A stretch of DNA of 7,280 nucleotides, taken from contig WFWM01000044.1 of assembly GCA_015491145.1 (NCBI GenBank), positions 1 through 7,280 on the forward strand. Direction: 5' to 3'. This stretch comes from Patescibacteria group bacterium (GTDB lineage: Bacteria; Patescibacteriota; Minisyncoccia; Phycocordibacterales; UBA12088). This document shows positions 1-6,514 of this stretch, piece by piece. Position 1 is the stretch's first letter. Every line of letters starts with the position of its first letter. Under the pieces are notes generated by a model. That model was given only the letters and a program-made list of their open reading frames with translations. It made no database searches and was not told the DNA's origin. Both the position numbers and the translations under genes were made by a program.

Positions 1-610
1 AGGGGGTTTCTCCTAGGATCTCTTGCAGTGCCATGCCGTGCTGCTTCGGGAGGTGGATCTTGAGGCCGACGGGCAGGACACTGCGGTCGAGGAGGGCTTC
101 GCGGAGGAATCGTTGCCCTTCCTCAGATTGTCCTCGTTGCTTGATGATATCTTCCACATAGGCACGCATCGCGTGAAGATTCGCGAAAAACAATCCGACT
201 GCTTCAACTATGAGGGACTGCAGTGTTTCCGGGTTGGTGATGCTGTCTTTGAACGCAACGAACTCCTCTTTGGTGATGTAGGTGTGGAATTCGGGTGGGA
301 TAGAGTGTGCGGTGATAATGTATACCTTTAACAGGGCACGGCGTGTTTCTTCGGTGATGAGGTGGAGGTATTCCTCGGGGATGCTATACCCCCATTGTAT
401 GAGATGCCCCAACCCTTCCAATAACGCACCCTGCAGCGTCTCTTCCGAGGCGAAGGGGAGGTATTGCTCGATGTTGTATCCCTCTCGAATGCGATACACC
501 AACCCTTTTCTGAGTGCTCGTTGGAGTGTGTCGGGTGCGGCTCGATGTATGAGTTCTTTAGAGATAGGCCGTCCTAGCATCATTTGTCCGACGATGCTTT
601 CCTCAATCAT
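1..610 (-). CDS. Unrecognised helical-repeat protein, N-terminal part (runs off window)
   Basis: An open frame of 203 codons starts at ATG 610-608 and has no stop before base 1, so the C-terminus is missing. A Shine-Dalgarno-like GAAGGAA (623-617) sits 6 nt before the ATG, which supports the start. I do not recognise the family. The protein begins MIEESIVGQMMLGRP and shows a degenerate repeat of about 30 residues: units at roughly 14-44, 45-74, 75-101 and 102-120. Each has an x-x-I-x-x-E/Q-Y/F/L opening, then a helix that in the first two units starts with D/E-T-L-Q and runs A-L-x-x-G-L. A further PETLQ helix begins near residue 127. There is no signal peptide or membrane segment, and no Cys or catalytic motif stands out. 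The pattern suggests an all-helical, solenoid-like fold, perhaps for binding, but that is inference. Its GC content is lower than that of the housekeeping genes. Confidence 0.72.
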   Translation of the reverse strand, partial: MIEESIVGQMMLGRPISKELIHRAAPDTLQRALRKGLVYRIREGYNIEQYLPFASEETLQGALLEGLGHLIQWGYSIPEEYLHLITEETRRALLKVYIITAHSIPPEFHTYITKEEFVAFKDSITNPETLQSLIVEAVGLFFANLHAMRAYVEDIIKQRGQSEEGQRFLREALLDRSVLPVGLKIHLPKQHGMALQEILGETP

Positions 611-787
611 TGCTTGTTCCTTCTCGTGAGGATTGTGTTGCTGTCTCTCTCTAGACGAGCCGTTCCCTTTTGGTCGTTCCCCCATACGGTTCTATTTGGC
701 TGCTTAGCTTTGGAATACACTAATGAGTATTGCCACATTCCCCAATGATCGCGAACCTATTGACGGTTTTTCATGGGAAAAGCAACC
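611..787. other. 177-nt intergenic gap, lower GC, small inverted repeat
   Basis: This non-coding stretch separates the end of rplI from the start of the left-edge gene; both are on the minus strand. It holds an imperfect inverted repeat at 711-735: TGG + AATAC (711-718), an 8-nt loop, GTATT (727-731), one bulged G, then CCA. No T-run follows on either strand, so it is not a standard terminator. It is AT-richer than the flanks (25 G/C in 721-780 by my count). The promoter of the left-edge gene presumably lies here, but I found no convincing -35/-10 pair. I see no tRNA or other RNA gene. Confidence 0.5.
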
Positions 788-1243
788 CTATTCCTGCTGC
801 ACGGAAATAGAAAGGGTGCATACTGCCTTGTTAGAAAGGGTGAGGGTGAGGGTGTAGGATCCGACCGTCTTTATTGGTGGATGTTCCTGAATTGCAATAT
901 CCTTCGGAAGGCGGATTGCGCAGGTGTGCTCGAGCTGCTCTAGGATGTGTTCGTCTCGCACGGTTGTGTAGAGGCGTCCCGATTCATTCGCGCGAGCGGG
1001 AATGATGAGTGCGCCGTGCTTCTGGAGGCAATTTCGGATTTGCGCAAGCAGTGCGGCGCGTTGCTTGCGCTTTGTCTCCAACTGCTCCTCCTGCTGCTGT
1101 GCGATCGTTCTCGCTTGTGCTTCAGTGAGCGGTCGCGCGAGGTGTTTGGGAATGAGGACATTCTTTGCGTAGCCGTCTGGCACTTCGACAATGTTCCCCT
1201 TCCTTCCGTAGCGCGCCACATCGGCAAGCAGCAGCACGCGCAT
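788..1243 (-). CDS. rplI: 50S ribosomal protein L9
   Basis: This is the large-subunit protein L9, which binds 23S rRNA near the L1 stalk base and helps maintain frame fidelity. The product is 151 residues, close to the usual 149 or so. The N-terminal rRNA-binding domain (1-45) has the family pattern: MRVLLLADVARYGRKG, then V-x-V-P-D-G-Y-A-K-N-V-L-I-P. A long charged connecting helix (about 41-75) follows. The C-terminal domain (about 85-150) contains SGRLYTTV and PIKTVGSYTLTLTL, as in other L9 proteins. A longer frame extends upstream to 1318, but those 25 residues lie inside the upstream peptidase gene and are not L9-like, so I chose ATG 1243. The SD candidate AAGGGG (1250-1245) is only 1 nt from the ATG, unusually tight. 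The gene starts 10 nt after the ctpA stop, so co-transcription and translational coupling are likely. Confidence 0.95.
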   Translation of the reverse strand: MRVLLLADVARYGRKGNIVEVPDGYAKNVLIPKHLARPLTEAQARTIAQQQEEQLETKRKQRAALLAQIRNCLQKHGALIIPARANESGRLYTTVRDEHILEQLEHTCAIRLPKDIAIQEHPPIKTVGSYTLTLTLSNKAVCTLSISVQQE

Positions 1244-1253
1244 ACCCCTTGCA

Positions 1254-2483
1254 TTATGGTTTCCGTGCCTCCTCAAGCGCCCGTTCCATAATCCGGTCAC
1301 GACCTTGGCGCACATCATCGAGTGTCACCTTCACCGGGATATCCGGCTGTATCCCTTTCTTCGATATCGTCTTCCCTGAAGGGGTTAACCAGTGGGCAAC
1401 GGTAATTTTGAGATTCGTCTTTGCATCAACTGGAAAAAGCTCTTGCACGGAACCTTTCCCAAAGGAGCGCTCACCAATCACGACCGCCTTTTTGTGGTCT
1501 TGAAGCGCACCTGCAAGGATTTCCGAAGCAGAGGCGGACCCCCGGTTGATGAGGACGAACACCTTTGCCCCTGCCTTCGTTCGCTGGAGCACGTTGTAGC
1601 CACGGGAGCGGTGGTGGACAATAGGCTTCCCTTCCCCGCGATACTCAGAGACGACAACCGCCCCGGCGGGAAGGAAGTAGCTTGCAATCTCCACCGCGGC
1701 ATCGAGGAAGCCTCCCGGGTTGTTGCGAAGATCAATGATGAGGGTTCGGGCTGGGCTTTCCACAAATTCCCGTAGGGCCTGCCGAAACTGTTCCACACTC
1801 CTGCCCCCAAAGTTGTAGAGGGAAATGATGAACGCATCGCCCCGCACCGCGGTATCGATCGTGGGAATCGTGATCTCGCCCCGCACGATGGTGATGTCGC
1901 GAGGCGAAGGCTCTCCTTCTCGCACGATCGTGAGTGTGACAGGGGCCCCCACCTTGCCGCGAATGCGCAGGACCGCATCTTCAATCGTCCATCCCTGCGT
2001 GAGCTCGCCGTCTACCGCAATGATTACATCTCCCGCCTGCAGCCCCGCTCGTTCAGCTGGCGTCCCCTTCAGTGGTGCGACCACCGTGAGAACCCCGTCG
2101 CGAATGCCGATTTCTATACCCACACCCCCGAAGGATCCGCGAATGTCTTCCGTAAAGAGCTTATTCTCAACAGGGGGGAGAAAGGTGGTGTAGGGGTCGT
2201 GGTACGCTGCGGCGAGCCCCTTCACTGCCCCGTACACCCTATCTTGGACAGACACAGTTGTCGTTGGCGTGGGGGGCACGTAGTAGGTATCGAGCAGGTG
2301 CCACGCTTTGTAGAGAGGGGTAAAGTCTGCCTCCGCTGGGGGTTCATTCCATGAGCCGACGATGGTGATGGTGCCGAAGGCAGAACGAACCATCCCTCCC
2401 GCGATTGCTCCTCCGAAGAATGCAACGACAACCGCCGGCAAAACCGCGATACGGGTAAGGCGGGAAGAAAAAGTGTCTCGCAT
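1254..2483 (-). CDS. ctpA: C-terminal processing peptidase, S41A family, membrane-anchored
   Basis: This 409-residue serine protease of the CtpA/Prc type trims C-termini of exported proteins outside the cytoplasmic membrane. Residues 9-31 form one hydrophobic segment after a basic start (SSRLTR), consistent with a signal anchor. A PDZ domain spans about 113-190, with GGVGIEIGIRDGVLTVVAPLKG and AGLQAGDVIIAVDG. The peptidase core contains LIIDLRNNPGG (248-258), GSASASEILAGAL (315-327) and SFGKGSVQ (340-347). The Ser-Lys dyad is most likely S318 and K343; their 25-residue spacing equals that of known Ctp enzymes. The C-terminus ends in the usual LTPSGKTI...KGIQPDI region, so the gene is complete. 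ATG 2483 gives a proper anchor. No SD precedes it, and a promoter -10 ends just 7 nt upstream. The family is certain; the exact name (ctpA, ctpB) is not. Confidence 0.95.
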   Translation of the reverse strand: MRDTFSSRLTRIAVLPAVVVAFFGGAIAGGMVRSAFGTITIVGSWNEPPAEADFTPLYKAWHLLDTYYVPPTPTTTVSVQDRVYGAVKGLAAAYHDPYTTFLPPVENKLFTEDIRGSFGGVGIEIGIRDGVLTVVAPLKGTPAERAGLQAGDVIIAVDGELTQGWTIEDAVLRIRGKVGAPVTLTIVREGEPSPRDITIVRGEITIPTIDTAVRGDAFIISLYNFGGRSVEQFRQALREFVESPARTLIIDLRNNPGGFLDAAVEIASYFLPAGAVVVSEYRGEGKPIVHHRSRGYNVLQRTKAGAKVFVLINRGSASASEILAGALQDHKKAVVIGERSFGKGSVQELFPVDAKTNLKITVAHWLTPSGKTISKKGIQPDIPVKVTLDDVRQGRDRIMERALEEARKP

Positions 2484-2484
2484 A

Positions 2485-2519
2485 GCGGGAATGGTAACAG
2501 AGGGAGGGAGTCCTGTCTA
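2485..2519 (-). promoter_or_regulatory. Predicted ctpA-rplI promoter, extended -10, leaderless start
   Basis: Read on the minus strand, TAGACA (2519-2514) matches the -35 consensus at 5 of 6 positions. After a 17-nt spacer comes TACCAT (2496-2491), 4 of 6 for -10, preceded by TGT so that the TGn extended -10 element is present. The expected transcription start is base 2484 or 2483, at the ATG itself. No SD lies between the -10 and the start codon, so the mRNA would be leaderless. This is prediction from sequence only. Confidence 0.5.
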
Positions 2520-2525
2520 ACGCTG

Positions 2526-2534
2526 TGGTATACT
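2526..2534 (+). promoter_or_regulatory. Predicted corA-cysS promoter, extended -10 type
   Basis: TGGTATACT combines a TGn extension with TATACT (5 of 6 matches to the -10 consensus). No good -35 is seen at the expected place (about 2506-2511), as is common for extended -10 promoters. The predicted start is near 2541, leaving a leader of about 10 nt that keeps AAGG (2541-2544), a weak SD 6 nt before ATG 2551. The element lies 10 nt from the -35 of the divergent ctpA promoter. Confidence 0.45.
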
Positions 2535-2550
2535 GCAGGAAAGGCATAGT

Positions 2551-3489
2551 ATGCGGCATGACCTCCTTTTTCCGAAGAGTCGTTGGATCGATCTACAATC
2601 CCCCTCGGAAGAAGAGTTGCGGCAGCTCGCTTCTGCCCTCTCGCTTCCTCTCACGATTGTTGAGGAGCTTACTTCGCCTTCAGCGCGGACCCGCTGTGAG
2701 GTACTGCCGGAGGCTGCAATGCTCTACCTCGTATTCTTTGTGCCGGCAACGAAACGGCCGGGACAAGGCACAGAAACCGAGGTGGATCTCATCATCACTC
2801 CGTCGTGGGTAGTTACTGTGCACTATGATCATATCGACGCGATTCACAAGCTCCGAAAGGAACTCGAGGTGGTTATCGCGGAACAAGAAGGTCGTGTGAG
2901 GTGGGATGGGGTGGAGATCGGGCGCCTCATTCTTCGTAAGCTTTACTCTTCCGTTCGCCATGAACTTGCTGCAATTCGTTCCGATCTCGAGACCATAGAG
3001 GCGCAAATGTATGAAGGGAAGGAGCGGGAAATGGTGTTTGCCCTTGCAAAGAGTGCTCGGGATCTCCTCAATGTGCGACAGGCAATCGAGCCCCAGGAGG
3101 TAATGTGGCGCACGCTGGAGGAGCAGGTCGCATCTCTTCCCACCTCCCTTTCTGCAGAAGGGAAAGCGTTTTCGCGACTCGTGCGGAGCGCGCGGCGGGC
3201 GTATCGGGAAGTGCTCATGGAGGTGAAAACCCTCACCGCGTGGCTTCGTGAACTGCGTGAGACAAACAACTCGCTCGTCAGCACGAAGCAGAATGAAGTG
3301 ATGCAGACGCTCACCATTATGGCGTTCGTTACCTTCCCTCTCACACTCGTCTCGAGCATCTTTGGAATGAATACGAAAGACCTCCCGATCGTTGGAATGC
3401 CGGGAGATTTCTGGATTGTGCTGGGTATGATGGCGGGGATGACGGTGGCGTTTTTCTGGTACTTCTGGCGAAAAGGTTGGCTCCGATAG
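2551..3489 (+). CDS. corA: CorA-family magnesium/divalent cation transporter
   Basis: This is a pentameric inner-membrane channel of the CorA (2-TM-GxN) family, carrying Mg2+ and possibly other divalent cations into the cell. The 312 residues match the usual 310-350. A cytoplasmic N-terminal alpha/beta domain (about 1-115, e.g. VDLIITPSWVVTVHYDHIDAI) is followed by long charged helices (about 120-250) that form the funnel. The first membrane helix at about 253-271 ends in FGMN; GMN at 272-274 is the selectivity signature, here with Phe in place of the usual Tyr before it. After a short periplasmic loop comes TM2 (about 287-305) and a basic tail, WRKGWLR. ATG 2551 is preceded by AGGAAAGG (2537-2544). 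The stop is 6 nt from the cysS start, so the two genes probably share a transcript. Family confident; ion specificity is not readable from sequence. Confidence 0.93.
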   Translation: MRHDLLFPKSRWIDLQSPSEEELRQLASALSLPLTIVEELTSPSARTRCEVLPEAAMLYLVFFVPATKRPGQGTETEVDLIITPSWVVTVHYDHIDAIHKLRKELEVVIAEQEGRVRWDGVEIGRLILRKLYSSVRHELAAIRSDLETIEAQMYEGKEREMVFALAKSARDLLNVRQAIEPQEVMWRTLEEQVASLPTSLSAEGKAFSRLVRSARRAYREVLMEVKTLTAWLRELRETNNSLVSTKQNEVMQTLTIMAFVTFPLTLVSSIFGMNTKDLPIVGMPGDFWIVLGMMAGMTVAFFWYFWRKGWLR

Positions 3490-3495
3490 GGTGAT

Positions 3496-5016
3496 ATGTG
3501 GTTCATTGCCAACACGCAACGACACACTCCCCTTCCCTCCCCCGTACCTCTTCCTGTAGTCAGCCTCAGAAGTACGCCGCAAGGAGGAAGACAACCGCAA
3601 CCTTGCGTCGAGGAAGAGGCGACGAGCGAGGTGCGTGTCTACTCCTGTGGACCGACTGTGTACGACACTGCGCACATTGGCAACCTTCGCGCTTACGTAG
3701 TAGCGGACACGCTCAATCGGGTCCTGCGCGCGCGTGGCCATAAGGTGCGTCATACCATCAACATTACCGACTTTGGCCACTTGACCTCGGATGCCGATGA
3801 GGGCGAAGACAAAATGCTCATCGCGTTGGCGCGGGAAGGGCTCCCTCGAACGATGGAGGCAATGCGGCAGGTTGCCGATACCTACACACGCCAATTCTTC
3901 CGAGACCTCGATGTCCTCAACATTCCGCGAGACCGCTACCAATTCCCACGAGCCAGCGAGCACGTACCCGGTATGGTCGCGATTGTGCAAACCCTGCTCG
4001 AACGGGGATACGCCTACCGCCTCGAGGATGGCATCTACTTTGACACGAGCACCTTCCCGGAGTACGGGCTTCTTGGGAATGTGCGCGCTGCCTCCAAGGA
4101 AGCTGGGGCACGGGTTGCCCCCCACCCACACAAGCGCCAACCTGAGGACTTTGCCCTCTGGAAATTTTCAGACGATGCCACGCTCGGTTGGGAGGCACCA
4201 TGGGGGAGAGGGTTTCCGGGATGGCATACGGAATGCGTGGCAATGATTTTTGCGACGCTCGGCCGTTCAATCCACATCCACACAGGCGGAGAAGACCACA
4301 TCGCCATCCACCACAACAATGAGATTGCGCAAGCCGAAGTGTTGACAGGCCGGCCGCTCGCTCGATGCTGGCTCCACAATGCTTTCGTGACGGTCGAAGG
4401 AAGAAAGATCGCAAAGTCTATCGGCAATGTCATCAAGCTTTCCCACCTTGAGGAGCGGGGGTTTGCTCCCCTCGCTCTCCGCTACTTCTTCCTCCAAGCA
4501 CACTACCGAACCCCCATCAATTTCACCTGGGAAGGTCTCACTGCGGCCCAACAAGCCTATCGACGGCTTCGAGAACACGGCATCACGCTGAAGCGGCGGC
4601 TGCAGCGTCCGTTGCCGTTTGGTTGGGACGCTCCCTTCGTGAGGGAGTTGTATGCGATAGTGGCCGATGACTTGAAAACGCCACAGGCGCTCGCGTTTGT
4701 GTGGAAGGCATTGGAGACGCTTTCAGAGGCGGATCAGTGGGTTCTGCTGCAGGCAGTGGATGCCCTCCTTGGGCTTCGTATTACAGAGGTGGGAGATGAT
4801 GAAAAACAGCTTCGAGTGCGTGTTCCACTTGCGAAGGAAGCGTGGCCCGCAGAGGTGGCAAGGCTCGTCGCCGAACGCGAACGTTACAGGAGAGAGAAAG
4901 ATTACGAGAAGGCAGATGCGCTTCGAACAGCAATTCACGAGGCGGGGTACGCCGTCGTCGATACTCCTGAGGGGCCAGAGCTCTTCCCTCTGGAGGAGGG
5001 GCAGACAGGGGGGTAA
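3496..5016 (+). CDS. cysS: Cysteinyl-tRNA synthetase with N-terminal proline-rich insertion
   Basis: A class I synthetase that charges tRNA-Cys with cysteine, using ATP. Visible motifs: CGPTVYD with zinc ligand C51; HIGN (60-63) as the HIGH motif; WHTEC with C247; HHNNEIAQ with H272 and E276, completing the zinc site with the same C-to-H spacing of 25 as E. coli; and KIAKS (304-308) as the KMSKS loop. The DALR-type helical region and the C-terminal RREKDYEKADALRTAI segment (about 465-480) are present. Length is 506 residues, against about 461 for E. coli. Part of the excess is a proline/charge-rich insertion around residues 12-45, which moves the first zinc Cys from 28 to 51. The start is supported by the N-terminal NTxxR motif (6-10) and by AGGGTGAT (3488-3495) directly before the ATG, overlapping the corA stop. 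NITD is followed by GHLTSDADEGEDKM, a variant I associate with candidate-phyla bacteria. Confidence 0.96.
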   Translation: MWFIANTQRHTPLPSPVPLPVVSLRSTPQGGRQPQPCVEEEATSEVRVYSCGPTVYDTAHIGNLRAYVVADTLNRVLRARGHKVRHTINITDFGHLTSDADEGEDKMLIALAREGLPRTMEAMRQVADTYTRQFFRDLDVLNIPRDRYQFPRASEHVPGMVAIVQTLLERGYAYRLEDGIYFDTSTFPEYGLLGNVRAASKEAGARVAPHPHKRQPEDFALWKFSDDATLGWEAPWGRGFPGWHTECVAMIFATLGRSIHIHTGGEDHIAIHHNNEIAQAEVLTGRPLARCWLHNAFVTVEGRKIAKSIGNVIKLSHLEERGFAPLALRYFFLQAHYRTPINFTWEGLTAAQQAYRRLREHGITLKRRLQRPLPFGWDAPFVRELYAIVADDLKTPQALAFVWKALETLSEADQWVLLQAVDALLGLRITEVGDDEKQLRVRVPLAKEAWPAEVARLVAERERYRREKDYEKADALRTAIHEAGYAVVDTPEGPELFPLEEGQTGG

Positions 5017-5030
5017 TCCTCCTCCCTGCC
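5000..5030 (+). other. GC-rich hairpin over the cysS stop codon
   Basis: GGCAG (5000-5004) can pair with CTGCC (5026-5030), and GGGGGG (5008-5013) with CCTCCT (5018-5023, two G-U pairs). The loop is TAAT, which contains the cysS stop TAA, and a small internal loop separates the stems. A competing stem is GACAGG (5004-5009) with CCTGTC (5029-5034). No T-run follows, so this is not a canonical intrinsic terminator. It may slow the polymerase or protect the 3' end of the cysS message. Confidence 0.35.
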
Positions 5031-5070
5031 TGTCCACAGGTCATCCCCGCCCTCTCCCCTGCAGCGCGAC

Positions 5071-5100
5071 TTGGTGGGGTCTTCCCTTTGGGTATATACT
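5071..5100 (+). promoter_or_regulatory. Predicted dnaB promoter with leaderless start
   Basis: TATACT (5095-5100) matches the -10 consensus at 5 of 6 positions; an overlapping TATATA (5093-5098) is an alternative. TTGGTG (5071-5076) is a weak -35 at a spacing of 18 or 16. Six bases (CAGCGT) separate TATACT from ATG 5107, so the predicted start is the A of the start codon. There is no SD in that interval. A GC-rich hairpin upstream fits a separate unit beginning here. Confidence 0.5.
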
Positions 5101-5106
5101 CAGCGT

Positions 5107-6504
5107 ATGAGTGAACGCAGCGCTTCCCTCGTTCCTCCGCACGACCTCGATGCCGAGCGGGCACTCTTGGGCTCCTTGATGCTCCGCTCCGAGGCGCTCT
5201 ACGATATCGTCGACTCTCTCGGAGTGCGGGATTTTTACGCTGAGAAACACCAGCTTATCTTTGAGGCAATGCTCACCCTCTTCCACAAAAACGAGCCGAT
5301 TGATCTGCTCACCACAACTGCGGCACTCCGCGCCCTGAAGAAACTCGATGCCGTCGGCGGAGCCTCCTACCTCTCATCCCTCGTGAACGCAGCACCAGCG
5401 GCAGCGAATGTGGTGCACTACGCCCACATTGTGCATGCAACCGCAGTGCTCCGACGGCTGATAGCAGCAGGGGAAACGGTGGTGCGCCTCGGGTTTGAGG
5501 GGGGAGTCGATGTCGATGTAGTGCTTGATCAGGCGGAAAAGGCAATCTACGAGGTGAGCAACACTTCGAGCCTGCGGAAATTCGTCGCCTTCAAAGATCT
5601 CGCGTTTGACGCATTCGAGCGTCTTGAAAAGCTCCATAAACGGGAAGGAGCACTGCGGGGAGTCCCTACCGGCTTTCCGGAGCTCGATTCCCTCCTTTCA
5701 GGGCTGCAGCCTTCCGACCTCATCATTCTCGCAGCACGCCCCTCGATGGGAAAAACCGCCTTCGCGCTCGATATCGCCCGAAATGCTGCTGTCCGGTACA
5801 ACATCCCGGTTGGGATCTTTTCACTGGAAATGAGCGCGCAGCAGCTCGTTGATCGCATGCTCGCGGCAGAAGCAAAGGTGGATGCGTGGAAGCTGCGCAC
5901 CGGCAAACTCACTTCTGATGCCGAATTCCAGCAGGTACAGGAAGCGCTCGACCGTCTCTCTTCTGCTCCAATTTTCATTGATGATCAGCCTGCCACCACG
6001 ATTCTCTCTATGCGCTCCGTGGCGCGGCGGCTCAAGCGTGAGAAAGGGCTCGGTCTCATTGTTGTCGACTACCTCCAGCTGATGACCCCTACCGCAACCC
6101 GAGCGAGTGACTCCCTCGTGCAGCAGGTGACGGAGATCTCCCGCTCCTTGAAGGCGCTCGCACGCGAGCTCGAGGTGCCGGTGCTCGCGCTCTCCCAGCT
6201 CTCCCGTGCGATTGAGCAGCGCCGCGGCAGGCCGCGCCTGTCTGATCTTCGGGATAGCGGTTCCATCGAACAGGATGCTGATGTCGTGATGTTTATCCAC
6301 AACGAAAGTAAAATGCGCGAAGACGGGGAACGCAGCAACCTCACGGAAATCCTCGTAGAGAAACACAGGAATGGACCGATTGGGAGTGTGACCCTCTACT
6401 TTGACGATCGCCGAACTACCTTCCTGTCGGTAGAAAAGAGCGATTTCGGTGCGTTCACGGCAAATGCCCCGGAAGAAGGGGGGGAACCGGTTGAGGCATT
6501 CTAA
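5107..6504 (+). CDS. dnaB: Replicative DNA helicase DnaB
   Basis: This is the hexameric helicase that unwinds DNA at the fork and recruits primase. The 465 residues are full length. The N-terminal DnaB domain (about 7-115) opens with PPHDLDAERALLGSLML. The RecA-like C-terminal domain starts near 185 with PTGFPELDSLLSGL. Walker A is RPSMGKTA (211-218; K216, T217), the catalytic Glu is E241 in FSLEMS, Walker B is LIVVDYLQLM with D321, the sensor Gln is Q363 in ALSQLSR, and the arginine finger is R421 in KHRNGPIG. The acidic tail (APEEGGEPVEAF) is short, and no intein is present. A longer frame could start at TTG 5071, but homologous sequence begins after ATG 5107, and TTG 5071 overlaps the predicted -35. 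No SD precedes ATG 5107. recR follows after 10 nt in what looks like one operon. Confidence 0.96.
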   Translation: MSERSASLVPPHDLDAERALLGSLMLRSEALYDIVDSLGVRDFYAEKHQLIFEAMLTLFHKNEPIDLLTTTAALRALKKLDAVGGASYLSSLVNAAPAAANVVHYAHIVHATAVLRRLIAAGETVVRLGFEGGVDVDVVLDQAEKAIYEVSNTSSLRKFVAFKDLAFDAFERLEKLHKREGALRGVPTGFPELDSLLSGLQPSDLIILAARPSMGKTAFALDIARNAAVRYNIPVGIFSLEMSAQQLVDRMLAAEAKVDAWKLRTGKLTSDAEFQQVQEALDRLSSAPIFIDDQPATTILSMRSVARRLKREKGLGLIVVDYLQLMTPTATRASDSLVQQVTEISRSLKALARELEVPVLALSQLSRAIEQRRGRPRLSDLRDSGSIEQDADVVMFIHNESKMREDGERSNLTEILVEKHRNGPIGSVTLYFDDRRTTFLSVEKSDFGAFTANAPEEGGEPVEAF

Positions 6505-6514
6505 CCAGCAGCAT

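Noticed and set aside
282..629. Plus-strand frame of about 115 codons opposite the left-edge gene
   Set aside because: The minus-strand frame is longer, open to the edge, has a good SD and shows internal repeats; the plus frame looks like its shadow.
765..787. Weak hairpin (TTTTC/GAAAA stem) just after the rplI stop, considered as terminator
   Set aside because: The stem is AT-rich with a bulge and no T-run follows on the minus strand, so it does not meet intrinsic-terminator criteria.
611..787. Possible tRNA or small RNA in the only larger gap
   Set aside because: No cloverleaf, no T-arm GTTCRA-type sequence and no terminator-like end could be found by eye.
1244..1318. 25-residue N-terminal extension of L9 from ATG 1318
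   Set aside because: It lies inside the ctpA 3' end, is not L9-like, and the canonical L9 N-terminus begins exactly at ATG 1243.
3581..3587. Strong SD-like AAGGAGG inside cysS
   Set aside because: No in-frame start codon lies at a usable distance (the next is GTG 3631), and starting there would remove the NTxxR strand. It probably just encodes Q-G-G within the insertion.
2680..4140. A 486-codon open frame on the minus strand opposite corA and cysS
   Set aside because: Both sense genes have intact family motifs and share one reading frame, so a long stop-free antisense frame follows from GC-rich codon use. Its product is His/Arg-rich with no recognisable domain.
5071..5106. Extended dnaB start at TTG 5071
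   Set aside because: It would place the predicted promoter inside the gene and adds 12 residues without family similarity; ATG 5107 fits the usual DnaB N-terminus.
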